Shown here one piece after another: positions 45,318 to 54,380 of a DNA stretch of 64,000 nucleotides. The notes below the pieces were generated by a model, which worked only from the letters and a program-made list of their open reading frames with translations, was not told the origin of the DNA and made no database searches. The first letter of the stretch is position 1; each line of letters begins with the position of its first letter. Source of the DNA: Shimia_B sp039815465 (GTDB lineage Bacteria; Pseudomonadota; Alphaproteobacteria; Rhodobacterales; Rhodobacteraceae); the NCBI GenBank assembly GCA_039815465.1, contig JBCBZG010000020.1:22152-86151 (forward strand), given 5' to 3'. The translations under genes were made by a program, and so were the position numbers.

Positions 45318-46450
45318 CGGTTGTCACAGGAGATTGGCTCCGGTCAGAGCCCGCCCAGGCTGTCTGCGTGATGTTAACCGCGGCAGGGCACCAAGCGTGG
45401 TTCGTTGGCGGCTGCGTGCGCAACGCGTTGCTTGGTTCCCCCGTCAGCGACCTTGACATCACAACCGACGCCCGGCCCGATCGCGTCCGCGCCTTGGCCA
45501 AGGCTGCAGGCTTTCGCGCCATTCCGACGGGGATTGACCATGGTACCATCACCGTCGTCGCAGACGGCCACGCGTTCGAAATCACCACCTTCCGCAAAGA
45601 CGTCGAAACTGACGGCCGCCATGCCGTCGTAGCCTTTGCCGATACGCTGGAGGAGGACGCCGCCCGCCGCGATTTCACCGTCAACGCGCTTTATGCCGAC
45701 CCAACAGGGGCGGTGCGCGACCCTGTTGGGGGTCTCCCCGACCTGGACCAGCGGCGCTTCCGCTTTATTGGTGCACCTCACGACCGCATTCGCGAAGACT
45801 ATCTGCGCATCCTGCGCTTCTTCCGCTTTTTCGCGTGGTACGGTGCAGAGCTCGACGCCGATGGCCTTGCCGCCTGCGCGGAACTGGCCGATGGCATCAC
45901 GACGCTTTCCGCCGAACGCGTCACTACGGAACTGCTCAAGCTTCTTTCCGCGCCCGACCCGCTCCGCGCAGTGGCTGCAATGGAACAGTCCGGCGTCCTT
46001 GCCCAAGTCCTCCCGGGCGCAAGTGCCCGTATGCTTGGGCCCTATCTCCACCTCGACCCAATCTCCGAGATCGACCCAATCGCGCGGCTATCGAGCCTGA
46101 ACGGCGATGCAAGCTCACTGCGCCTCAGCCGCGCCCAAAGCCGCGCGTTAAACGATTACCAAACTGCCATGAGCAGCGCCGACACCCCCGGCGTGCTGGG
46201 CTACCGCTTGGGTCACGACACCGGCGCGCGTGCCCTTGCGCTGCAAGCCGCGGCGTTGGAACAACCTTACCCAGAACAGGCTCTAACTCAGCTCAAACGT
46301 GGGGCGGACGCCACATTCCCCATCCGCGCTGCTGACCTGCCAAAGACCTTTACCGGCCCCGCCATTGGTCAGGCCCTAAAGCGGCTCGAACGTGCCTGGA
46401 TCGACGCGAATTTCGAGCCGACCAAGGCGGAGCTTTTGGCCCAACTATGA
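45314..46450 (+). CDS. CCA tRNA nucleotidyltransferase / poly(A) polymerase family
   Basis: 378 residues. Class II nucleotidyltransferase head: 'WFVGGCVRNALLGSPVSDLDITTD' in residues 28-52, with the catalytic DxD, then 'TFRKDVETDGRHAVV', 'RRDFTVNALY' and 'EDYLRILRFFRF'. It adds or repairs tRNA 3' CCA. Start GTG 45314 overlaps the Nudix stop. Followed by a LysE-type exporter with a 4-nt overlap. Confidence 0.92.
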   Translation: MTVVTGDWLRSEPAQAVCVMLTAAGHQAWFVGGCVRNALLGSPVSDLDITTDARPDRVRALAKAAGFRAIPTGIDHGTITVVADGHAFEITTFRKDVETDGRHAVVAFADTLEEDAARRDFTVNALYADPTGAVRDPVGGLPDLDQRRFRFIGAPHDRIREDYLRILRFFRFFAWYGAELDADGLAACAELADGITTLSAERVTTELLKLLSAPDPLRAVAAMEQSGVLAQVLPGASARMLGPYLHLDPISEIDPIARLSSLNGDASSLRLSRAQSRALNDYQTAMSSADTPGVLGYRLGHDTGARALALQAAALEQPYPEQALTQLKRGADATFPIRAADLPKTFTGPAIGQALKRLERAWIDANFEPTKAELLAQL

Positions 46451-47025
46451 TCGCCCCGCTCTACATATTTGTCTTCCTCGGCCTCTTCTCCCCCGGGCCG
46501 AACGTCATCCTGCTCACGGCCTCTGGCGCGCGCTTCGGATTCCGCCGCTCGATCCCGCATGTGCTGGGCGTCGCCATCGGCGTGGGCATCACGGCGGGCC
46601 TCACTGGGTTCGGTGTTGGCGCGCTCCTCACCGCCTTTCCCGCGATCCGCATCGTGCTCCAGCTCATCGCTGCCAGCTGGATCCTCTACATGGCGTGGAA
46701 ACTCTGGATGGCCCAAGCCAGCGCGAGCACCGACACAAGAGACCGCCCCTTCACCTTCATCGAGGCTGTCCTGTTCCAGTGGGTGAACCCAAAGGTCTGG
46801 GCGATCGCCGTCGCCGCCACGGCCTATACCGAAGGGGCCGATGCGCTCACCTCCGCCTGGCTACTCGCCACCGCGTTCTCAGGCATCAACCTCTGCGTTT
46901 GCCTGTTCTGGAGCTTCGCGGGATCGCTCCTTTCCTACCTCCTCAAAACCCCCACCGCCTTTCGTGTGTTTATGCGCACAATGGCGTTGCTACTCGGATT
47001 CTCCGCGGTGATGGTTTTCCTGTAG
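46447..47025 (+). CDS. LysE/RhtB-family amino-acid exporter
   Basis: 192 residues, about six membrane segments. 'LGLFSPGPNVILLTASGARFG' at the N-terminus is the family mark, and 'FQWVNPKVWAIAVAA' the mid-protein one. It exports amino acids or similar molecules; substrate unknown. ATG overlaps the CCA gene stop (ATGA). Confidence 0.87.
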   Translation: MIAPLYIFVFLGLFSPGPNVILLTASGARFGFRRSIPHVLGVAIGVGITAGLTGFGVGALLTAFPAIRIVLQLIAASWILYMAWKLWMAQASASTDTRDRPFTFIEAVLFQWVNPKVWAIAVAATAYTEGADALTSAWLLATAFSGINLCVCLFWSFAGSLLSYLLKTPTAFRVFMRTMALLLGFSAVMVFL

Positions 47026-47068
47026 CGCGATTGGGCCTATGTATGGCCTCAACCCCAGAGGTCCCCCC

Positions 47069-48925
47069 GTGTTTCGCTTCTTTGAAAGCCTCGTCGATCC
47101 CTATGCGCCCTATGAGGCGGAGGATCGCCCGCCAACCCGTATTTGGCCCTTCCTCCGCAGCTATTTGCGCGGGTTCGAGAAGCTGTTTGCCATCACCGCG
47201 CTCCTGTCGGTCGTGGTGGCGGGGATCGAGCTTTGGCTGATTTTTTACATGGGCTACCTGATCGACAAACTCGCCGAGGCGGGGCCGGAGGCGTTTTGGG
47301 GCCTGCACGGGCTCGAAATGCTTGCTGTGGCGGTGCTTATCTTGATCTTCCGCCCGCTGGTGCAGGCGGCCGACGCGGCGCTCCTGAATAACTCCATAAT
47401 GCCCAATGTCGGCACCGTCGTGCGCTGGCGCGCGCATCGCCATGTGTTGCGCCAATCCGTCGGTTGGTTCGAAAATGACTTCGCGGGTCGCATTGCCAAC
47501 CGGATCATGCAGACCCCGCCCGCTGTGGGCGAAGCGACGTTCCAGATATTCGACGCCATCGCCTACTCGCTTGCGTACTTCGTGGGGGCGGTCCTTATCA
47601 TGTCCACCGCCGACCCGCGGTTGATGCTGCCGCTGCTCGTCTGGATCTTTCTCTACGGCTGGCTCATGCGCTGGGCGATCACGCGGATCAGCCCCGCCTC
47701 GCAACGCGCCTCCGACGCGCGCAGCGCCATCACCGGCCGCGTCGTGGACAGCTATACCAATATCCACTCCGTCAAAATGTTCGCCCACCACGAGCGGGAG
47801 GAAGAGTACGCGAAGGAGGCCATCGAACACGCCCGCCAGACCTTCATGGTGGAGATGCGGATTTACACGTGGCTCGACCTGTTCCTGACGGCGCTCAACG
47901 GCCTCCTGATCGTGAGCGTCGTGGGTTGGGGCATGTGGCTATGGACCTCCGGCGGTGCCACTTTGGGCGTCGTCGCGGCGGCGAGCGCGCTTGTGCTGCG
48001 GCTCAACGCCATGACCGGCTGGATCATGTGGGCGCTTACATCTTTCTTCCAAAACATCGGCGTCATCCGTGAAGGGATGGAGACGATTGCCCAACCCATC
48101 GACCTGCTGGATGCGCCCGGTGCGAAGGATCTGGAGCTGACCGAAGGCCGCATCGAGCTAGACAACCTGAGCCACCACTATGGCCGCGATAAGGGCGGGT
48201 TAGACTCGGTTTCGCTCACGATAGAACCGGGGCAAAAGATCGGCCTCGTGGGCCGCTCCGGCGCAGGTAAATCGACGCTGGTGAAGCTGCTGCTGCGGTT
48301 CTACGAGGCGGAGTCCGGCCAGATCAGGATCGACGGGCAGGACATCGCACATGTCACGCAATCGAGCCTGCGCTGCCAGATCGGCATGGTTCAGCAGGAT
48401 TCAGCCCTGCTCCACCGCTCCGTCCGCGACAACATCCTCTACGGCGATCCGTCCGCGTCGGAGGATGCCATGCGCCGCGCCGCCGCCCAAGCCGCCGCCG
48501 ATGATTTCATCCCCGACCTTGAGGACCCTGAGGGCCGCACAGGCTACGACGCTCATGTGGGCGAGCGTGGCGTCAAGTTATCCGGCGGCCAGCGCCAGCG
48601 CATCGCGCTCGCCCGCGTGATCTTGAAGAACGCACCAATCCTCGTGCTCGACGAAGCGACATCCGCACTCGACTCCGAGGTCGAAGCGGCGATCCAGGAA
48701 ACGCTCACGGGCATGATGGACGGCAAGACCGTCATCGCCATCGCCCACCGCCTGTCCACCATCGCGCAGATGGACCGCATCCTCGTCATCGACGACGGTA
48801 AGATCGTGGAGGACGGCACCCATGACACACTCCTTGCGCAGGGCGGGCTCTATGCCGGGTTCTGGGCGCGCCAGTCCGGCGGGTTCATCCTGACCAATCC
48901 GGACGCGGAGGAGGCCGCAGAATGA
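47069..48925 (+). CDS. ABC exporter, permease-ATPase fusion, first of pair
   Basis: 618 residues. Six membrane segments (to about 320), then an ATPase with 'GRSGAGKST', Q-loop 'MVQQDSAL', signature 'LSGGQRQRIALAR', Walker B 'ILVLDEATSALDSE' and switch 'AHRLS'. All motifs are consensus. The start is GTG 47069 (MFRFFESL) with AGAGG 8 nt before; ATG 47039 would add ten residues. With the next gene it would form a heterodimeric half-transporter pair (lipid, drug or peptide export). Confidence 0.88.
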   Translation: MFRFFESLVDPYAPYEAEDRPPTRIWPFLRSYLRGFEKLFAITALLSVVVAGIELWLIFYMGYLIDKLAEAGPEAFWGLHGLEMLAVAVLILIFRPLVQAADAALLNNSIMPNVGTVVRWRAHRHVLRQSVGWFENDFAGRIANRIMQTPPAVGEATFQIFDAIAYSLAYFVGAVLIMSTADPRLMLPLLVWIFLYGWLMRWAITRISPASQRASDARSAITGRVVDSYTNIHSVKMFAHHEREEEYAKEAIEHARQTFMVEMRIYTWLDLFLTALNGLLIVSVVGWGMWLWTSGGATLGVVAAASALVLRLNAMTGWIMWALTSFFQNIGVIREGMETIAQPIDLLDAPGAKDLELTEGRIELDNLSHHYGRDKGGLDSVSLTIEPGQKIGLVGRSGAGKSTLVKLLLRFYEAESGQIRIDGQDIAHVTQSSLRCQIGMVQQDSALLHRSVRDNILYGDPSASEDAMRRAAAQAAADDFIPDLEDPEGRTGYDAHVGERGVKLSGGQRQRIALARVILKNAPILVLDEATSALDSEVEAAIQETLTGMMDGKTVIAIAHRLSTIAQMDRILVIDDGKIVEDGTHDTLLAQGGLYAGFWARQSGGFILTNPDAEEAAE

Positions 48926-50766
48926 CCAAATTTATAGATTACCTCGCCAATCGCATCGCTCCTTTTGCCCCCGCAGACGGCCCGCCACCTCAGACCCTGA
49001 TTGCCTTCATGCGCTGGTGTCTGCGCGGGTCATGGCCTATGTTCTGGATCGCCTTTGCGGCCTCCGCCCTCGCTGGCGGGTTGGAGGTCGTGTCGGCCAT
49101 CGTGCTGGGCGCCGTGGTAGACTCCACGACAACGGACCCGGAGACTTGGTTCGACACGAACACACTGCTTTTTGTCGGGTTCCTGGGCTTCTTTATCCTT
49201 GTACGCCCGTTGGTGTTTGGCACGTCTGCGGCGCTCAACGCGATCATGGTGCAGCCCAATGTCAACATCCTGGTGCAGTCCCGCTTGCACCGCTGGGTCA
49301 TGGGCCACGCGACGCAGTTTTTTGACGACGATTTCGCCGGGCGCATCGCGCAAAAACAGATGCAGACGGCGCGCGCCGTCACTGATGTGCTTTCGGAACT
49401 TATCAACGTCGTGGCCTTTGCCGCGGCCAGCGTGATCGGCTCTATTGTACTGCTTTTGACCATCGACTGGCGCGTGGCGCTGATCCTGATCGTGTGGTTC
49501 GGCGGCTACCTCAGGCTTATCGCTTGGTTCATGCCCCGCATCCGCGCCCGGGCAAAGGACCGTGCCGCCAAGCGCGCGAACGTATCGGGCCAGATCGTGG
49601 ACACAGTGGGCAATATCAAGACGGTCAAACTCTTCGCCAACTCCCAATACGAGGACCGCGAGGCACTGGGCGCCATGGCCAGTTTCCGCGGCGCTGTGAT
49701 CGAATTTGGCAAGATTAGTGCCCTTTTCCGGCTCTGCCTCATGTCGGTTGCAGGTGTCCTGCCTGTCTTGCTCATCGGGTCTGCGGTCCTCCTCTGGACG
49801 AATGGCGCGGCCACCGCGGGTGACATCGCGGCCTCCGGCGTCATCTCTATCCGGCTTGCGCAGATGACCGGCTGGGTCAGCTTCGCGCTCATGGCGCTTT
49901 ATGCCAATGTCGGCGAAATCGAGGACGGTATTCGCACCCTCACACCACCCCACACCGTGACCGACAAACCAAACGCGCCGGAGTTCGAGCCGCGCGCAGG
50001 CCAGATCGACTTTGACGACCTGCACTTCACCTATGACGGTGGCCCGGGCGGGGTAAAGGGTCTGTCGCTCACTGTGGCACCGGGCGAAAAAGTGGGCGTC
50101 GTGGGCGCGTCAGGGGCCGGGAAATCGACCCTCGTGTCGCTCTTGCTCCGCCTCTACGACACCGAAAAGGGCCAGGTTCGGGTCGATGGCCAAGATGTCA
50201 GCGCCGTCACGCAGGAAAGCCTGCGCCGCCAGATTGCCATGGTCACGCAGGACACGGCTATGTTCAATCGCTCCGCCCGGGACAACATCCTTTACGGCCG
50301 CCCCAACGCGACGGAGGACGACGTATTTGAGGCCTCCAAAAAGGCCAGCGCCCACGATTTCATCCAGGACCTGCGCGACGCCAAGGACCGCACAGGATAC
50401 GACGCGCATCTAGGCGAACGAGGCGTGAAGCTGTCCGGCGGGCAACGCCAACGCATCGCGCTCGCCCGCGCAATCCTGAAAGACGCACCAATCCTGATCC
50501 TAGACGAAGCGACCTCCGCCCTTGATTCGGAAGTCGAGGCGGAAATCCAGGACGCGCTCGACCAAGTGATGGAGGGCAAAACCGTGCTCGCCATCGCGCA
50601 CCGTCTCTCCACGCTGGCAAACATGGACCGGATCGTCGTTATGGACGCCGGGCAGATCGTGGAACAAGGCACCCATCGCGAACTCCTTAGCCTGAACGGG
50701 CTATACGCACGCTATTGGAATAGGCAGTCCGGCGGGTTCTTGGGCTATGACCAAGCTGCGGAGTAG
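48922..50766 (+). CDS. ABC exporter, permease-ATPase fusion, second of pair
   Basis: 614 residues, clearly paralogous to the preceding protein. 'GASGAGKST', 'MVTQDTAM', 'LSGGQRQRIALAR', 'ILILDEATSALDSE' and 'AHRLS' are all present, so both nucleotide sites of a heterodimer would have consensus catalytic residues, unlike the many pairs with one degenerate site. ATG overlaps the upstream stop by 4 nt. Confidence 0.9.
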   Translation: MTKFIDYLANRIAPFAPADGPPPQTLIAFMRWCLRGSWPMFWIAFAASALAGGLEVVSAIVLGAVVDSTTTDPETWFDTNTLLFVGFLGFFILVRPLVFGTSAALNAIMVQPNVNILVQSRLHRWVMGHATQFFDDDFAGRIAQKQMQTARAVTDVLSELINVVAFAAASVIGSIVLLLTIDWRVALILIVWFGGYLRLIAWFMPRIRARAKDRAAKRANVSGQIVDTVGNIKTVKLFANSQYEDREALGAMASFRGAVIEFGKISALFRLCLMSVAGVLPVLLIGSAVLLWTNGAATAGDIAASGVISIRLAQMTGWVSFALMALYANVGEIEDGIRTLTPPHTVTDKPNAPEFEPRAGQIDFDDLHFTYDGGPGGVKGLSLTVAPGEKVGVVGASGAGKSTLVSLLLRLYDTEKGQVRVDGQDVSAVTQESLRRQIAMVTQDTAMFNRSARDNILYGRPNATEDDVFEASKKASAHDFIQDLRDAKDRTGYDAHLGERGVKLSGGQRQRIALARAILKDAPILILDEATSALDSEVEAEIQDALDQVMEGKTVLAIAHRLSTLANMDRIVVMDAGQIVEQGTHRELLSLNGLYARYWNRQSGGFLGYDQAAE

Positions 50767-50832
50767 CGGCGGGAGTTGACCCCGGCGGGCCACGCGCACA
50801 AGTGAGGCGCAGCGCAAACGAGAGGGCGACAG

Positions 50833-51630
50833 GTGCAACAGTCCATCCAAACCTGGATCGAACGGCCCGTGGTGGCGAATGTCATCATGGGCGTCATCAT
50901 CTTTAACGCCATCCTACTGGGGTTGGAGACGTCGCAGACCGTCATGGCCGTCGCCGGGCCGCTTATCATCGCGCTCGACCGGGTCTGCCTTGGCATCTTT
51001 GTGGCAGAGCTCGTGCTCAAACTCATCGCCTATCGCGGACGCTTTTTCCGCAATGGCTGGAACGTCTTTGACTTTGTGGTGGTCGTCATCGCGCTCCTGC
51101 CGTCGTCAGGCGGGCTGAGCGTGCTCCGCGCGCTGCGTATCCTGCGGGTGCTGCGGCTGATCTCCGTCGCGCCCCAGCTCCGCCGCGTGGTTGAGGGTTT
51201 CGTGTCTGCGCTTCCTGGCATGGGGTCGGTGTTCCTGCTCATGGGCATGATGTTTTACATCGGGGCCGTTATGGCGACCAAGCTCTTTGGCGCAGGCTGC
51301 CCCGCCTGCACGCCGGAACAGGCCGCGCAGTTCAACGAATGGTTCGGCACGCTGGGGCGGTCGCTCTACTCGCTCTTTCAGATCATGACGCTGGAAAGCT
51401 GGTCCATGGGCATCGTGCGCCCGGTGTTGGAGGTTTACCCGCTCGCTTGGGCCTTCTTTATCCCCTTCATCATGGTGACGACATTCGCTGTGGTGAACTT
51501 GCTCGTGGGTCTCATCGTGAACTCCATGCAAGACGCCCACTCTGCAGAGGCCAATGAGGTCACCGATGCCTACCGGGACGAGGTGCTCAAGCGGTTGAAG
51601 TCGATCGAGGAGCGGTTGGACAAGCGCTAG
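50833..51630 (+). CDS. Voltage-gated sodium channel, NavBac type
   Basis: 265 residues, six membrane segments. S4 carries Arg99, 102, 105 and 108 at every third residue. The pore filter 'TLESWSM' (186-192), followed by 'GIVRP', matches the sodium-selective filter of Arcobacter NavAb as I remember it. The turret 'GAGCPACTPEQ' adds two cysteines. The C-terminal 'RDEVLKRLKSIEERL' is a likely tetramer coiled coil. Start GTG 50833. Marine bacteria use such channels in motility, chemotaxis and pH balance. Confidence 0.93.
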   Translation: MQQSIQTWIERPVVANVIMGVIIFNAILLGLETSQTVMAVAGPLIIALDRVCLGIFVAELVLKLIAYRGRFFRNGWNVFDFVVVVIALLPSSGGLSVLRALRILRVLRLISVAPQLRRVVEGFVSALPGMGSVFLLMGMMFYIGAVMATKLFGAGCPACTPEQAAQFNEWFGTLGRSLYSLFQIMTLESWSMGIVRPVLEVYPLAWAFFIPFIMVTTFAVVNLLVGLIVNSMQDAHSAEANEVTDAYRDEVLKRLKSIEERLDKR

Positions 51631-51650
51631 CTGCCCCCATAGCGATCAGT

Positions 51651-51767
51651 GAGGGGCCTGCCCCTCGATGTCCTTGCGCTCGAACCAATGGCGCATCAAT
51701 GGCGACCCCGAAGTATTTTCGGAGAAAAGAAACGCGCCTTCCCTTTCTTTCGTCTCCAAATACTTTC
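51651..51767 (+). repeat. Long-hairpin dispersed repeat, copy A
   Basis: A short hairpin GAGGGGC-CT-GCCCCTC (51651-51666) is followed by a long imperfect one with arms 51710-51732 and 51744-51767 (AAGTATTT/AAATACTT, GGAG/CTCC and AAAGAAA/TTTCTTT pair). It begins 20 nt after the sodium channel gene. Copy B lies inverted at 60924-61006. Confidence 0.8.
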
Positions 51768-51883
51768 GCCGAAGGCATTTCAAAGGCTGAAGGACGAGAT
51801 AGGCCGCCCAAGCTCACAGTTTCTTGAACTATCCCAAGCCGCGCGCATGGCATACACTGTCGAAAAAAGACCAGAGGCAGAGC

Positions 51884-52378
51884 ATGCGCCCCCTTATCTT
51901 CACCCTCCTCTTTGGTGCGGTTCTCGCGCTGAGCGGTTGCACCACGCCCAAGCCCCCGGCCTATGACGGCCCGGAGGTCACGCGCATCATGGTCTTCAAA
52001 GAGTGGCGCAAGATGGCGCTGATGCACAATGACGAGGTCCTGCGCATCTACGATTTCGAACTCGGCTTCGCGCCCGAAGGCGATAAATTCGTCGAAGGCG
52101 ACGGCAAAACGCCGGAGGGCGTCTACCTCATCGACCGCAAAAACCCGAACTCTCAGTTCCACCTGTCGCTCGGCATCTCCTACCCCAATGCCCGCGACCG
52201 GGCGGAGGCCGAAGCCTTGGGCCAATCGCCTGGCGGCGACATCTTTATCCACGGCACCCCGCGCCGCTTTGTCGGGGAAGAGGACTGGACCTGGGGCTGT
52301 CTCGCCGTCACGAATGAGGAGATGGAAGAGATCTTTGCCATGGTCGAAGTCGGCACCCCGATCCAGATCGAACCCTGA
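51884..52378 (+). CDS. L,D-transpeptidase-fold lipoprotein (YafK/DpaA-like)
   Basis: 164 residues. Signal peptide with lipobox 'ALSGC', so lipid-anchored. YkuD-type catalytic region 'FIHGTPRRF' and 'WTWGCLAVTNEEMEEI', the variant seen in YafK/DpaA, an amidase that removes Braun lipoprotein from peptidoglycan in E. coli. ATG 51884; the frame from 51824 would extend upstream of the signal peptide. Confidence 0.85.
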   Translation: MRPLIFTLLFGAVLALSGCTTPKPPAYDGPEVTRIMVFKEWRKMALMHNDEVLRIYDFELGFAPEGDKFVEGDGKTPEGVYLIDRKNPNSQFHLSLGISYPNARDRAEAEALGQSPGGDIFIHGTPRRFVGEEDWTWGCLAVTNEEMEEIFAMVEVGTPIQIEP

Positions 52379-52477
52379 CCGTTGCCTCGCACACCAATGC
52401 CCGCCTGGCCACAGCATGTGGCTCCCGTGAGGCGTTTCAGCTTAACGGAAAACCGCTCTGTTTGACGAGTATAGGCT

Positions 52478-53083
52478 CTAACCCGCCTCAATCGCCGCCG
52501 TGATTGCGGCAGGATCAAACGACTCGACCAGCGGTTCCGCAATTGGGAGCCCCTCGCCCGGCGCGCCCACAACCATTGTCCACCAGATCTTGCCCAGCTC
52601 CTCCTGGAACCACGCAAAGCCCAGATCACGGGCCCGCGGGTCCATGATCACGCCACGCGTGTCGGGGTTTTCAAGCCACGCGGCGAGCGTCTCAAGCTCT
52701 GATTCAAAGGTCTCCGAGATCGTCTCTCCGATCAGCGTGCCTTGGTACCCCACGCGCCGCACCCGATCGATGGGCGACGATCCGTCCGACCCGAAATGCC
52801 AGGGCCTGTTCTGAATCGCCATGTCCCGCGCATGGGTGGCTGCGGCGGCGTTGAGGGCGGCGTTCAGTTGCATCGCCTGGAGCCCTTGGGACACCCGAAG
52901 TGCGTTCACACCGTCGAGCATCCGAAACTGCACCTCGCCTATCTGCTCCGGCGTTAGACGGTAAAGCCGCCGCAGCGGCTGACCGTCGGGGCCCAGCGGC
53001 AGGTCCGGCTCGCCCCCATTGCCCGTCGCGCAAGCGGCCAAAAGCGCGGGCAGACCCAACACGAAATACCTGCGATTGATCAT
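52478..53083 (-). CDS. CAP (SCP/PR1-type) domain lipoprotein
   Basis: 201 residues. Signal peptide 'FVLGLPALLAACATG' with a lipobox-like cysteine. The CAP domain has 'LRVSQGLQAMQLNAALNAAAATHARDMA' and 'WWTMVVGAP'. Its role in bacteria is unclear; CAP proteins are secreted. Start ATG 53083. It sits between two L,D-transpeptidase-fold genes. Confidence 0.82.
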   Translation of the reverse strand: MINRRYFVLGLPALLAACATGNGGEPDLPLGPDGQPLRRLYRLTPEQIGEVQFRMLDGVNALRVSQGLQAMQLNAALNAAAATHARDMAIQNRPWHFGSDGSSPIDRVRRVGYQGTLIGETISETFESELETLAAWLENPDTRGVIMDPRARDLGFAWFQEELGKIWWTMVVGAPGEGLPIAEPLVESFDPAAITAAIEAG

Positions 53084-53241
53084 GAAACGCCTGCGCCTCC
53101 TGCCCTTTTGGGCTGTTCTACGGCTCAACTGCGGCTAATCAAACCCACATTCGCGAGACCGTCGCTCATAACGCGCGTTTGAATTGCGACTGCGTCTTTC
53201 CCGCACTATCGATCAGGAAAACGCAGAAAACGAGGCACACC

Positions 53242-53835
53242 ATGACGAAAAAGACCTTCGCACGCCGCGGGTTCATCGCGGGCTCCGCCGCGCTCCTGGC
53301 GGCCCCGGCTCTCGGCCAAACCGCAATCCCCGGTGATACGACCGAGTTCGAGCGCGAGCTCAGCTCATCGCTGCGGCGCAATATTTCCAGCTTCCGCACG
53401 CTCCAGTGGGAGCCCTATTTCGATGACACAAAGGGCGGCGCGATCCTGGTCGACATCAACAGCCGCGCGCTGCACTACTGGTCCGAGGATCAGTCGATCT
53501 ACAAGCTCTACCCCACGTCCGTACCCCTGACGGAGGACCTGACCCGCCGCGGCCGCACCCGTGTGACGCGCAAGGTCGAAGGCCCATCCTGGGCGCCCAC
53601 GCCCGCGATGAAGATCCGCAATCCCGAATGGCCCGACTTCGTGGGCCCCGGTCCCGATAACCCGTTGGGAACTCACGCGCTTTACCTGAGCTGGACCTAT
53701 TACCGCATCCACGGCACCCACGACACACGCAAAATCGGACGCCGCTCGTCCAATGGCTGCATCGGGCTCTACAACGAGCACATCGAAGAGCTTTACGGCC
53801 TCGTCGATAATGGCGCCCAAGTGTTGCTAATTTGA
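53242..53835 (+). CDS. Exported L,D-transpeptidase (YkuD), Tat-type signal
   Basis: 197 residues. The N-terminus 'ARRGFIAGSAALLAAPALG' has twin arginines and a hydrophobic core, suggesting Tat export. Catalytic YkuD motif 'YRIHGTHDTRKIGRRSSNGCIG' has the His and nucleophile Cys. It cross-links peptidoglycan 3-3 or attaches lipoproteins. Start ATG 53242. Confidence 0.9.
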   Translation: MTKKTFARRGFIAGSAALLAAPALGQTAIPGDTTEFERELSSSLRRNISSFRTLQWEPYFDDTKGGAILVDINSRALHYWSEDQSIYKLYPTSVPLTEDLTRRGRTRVTRKVEGPSWAPTPAMKIRNPEWPDFVGPGPDNPLGTHALYLSWTYYRIHGTHDTRKIGRRSSNGCIGLYNEHIEELYGLVDNGAQVLLI

Positions 53836-53981
53836 CGACAATTTGCCGACGCTGAGCCCCGTTACGCTACGAGGTGTTTGCATTTGGCTAAGTTTTTCGT
53901 TTTACGGGAAGCCACGAGGTAGTCTAAATTGCGCGCGGGCACCCTCAACACACGCTTGCGCTCTGAATACTGGAGGAAAGT

Positions 53982-54173
53982 ATGAAAAAACTCGTTCTCG
54001 CCGCAGCCCTGACAGGTATCGCGTCGTTCGCAACCGCAGGCGGCATGTCCGAGCCTGTGATGGAAGCAGAACCAGTGATGGAAGAAATGACCGAAATGAT
54101 GAACGAAGCAGGTTCGTCCAACGGTCTGATCATCCCGCTGATCATTCTGGCACTCATCGCTGCCGCAGCCTAA
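53982..54173 (+). CDS. 63-residue small secreted/membrane protein, unknown
   Basis: Signal peptide 'KKLVLAAALTGIASFATAG', an acidic Met-rich middle 'EPVMEAEPVMEEMTEMMNEA', then a C-terminal membrane segment 'GLIIPLIILALIAAAA' with nothing after. Strong GGAGGAAAG ribosome site just upstream and a strong terminator just downstream make it a real, independent gene. Not recognised. Methionine repeats could bind copper or sense oxidation; that is conjecture. Confidence 0.82.
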   Translation: MKKLVLAAALTGIASFATAGGMSEPVMEAEPVMEEMTEMMNEAGSSNGLIIPLIILALIAAAA

Positions 54174-54193
54174 ACGCCGCGCATCATAGTTAG

Positions 54194-54224
54194 AAAGGGC
54201 GGTCCCGAAGGGGGCCGCCCTTTT
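54194..54224 (+). terminator. Terminator of the 63-residue protein gene
   Basis: Arms AAAGGGCGG and CCGCCCTTT, extended by CCC/GGG around one mismatch, loop GAAG, then TTTTCTATTT. Twenty nt after the stop. Beyond it, 54225-54380 has two small stems (CCTGAC/GTCAGG and GCCGC/GCGGC) before the hemH stop and no gene. Confidence 0.9.
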
Positions 54225-54380
54225 CTATTTGGTGGGTATACCCGCCAGGAGAACGCCAATCTGACCGATAGTGAGGCACGCGCCTGACAGCAAAGTCAGG
54301 CCGCATCGCCGCCAACCGTGCGGCGCATAACTTTGAAACTCAGGAAGTTAGGACCGGCCGGTGGGCTTACAGAACCGCCC

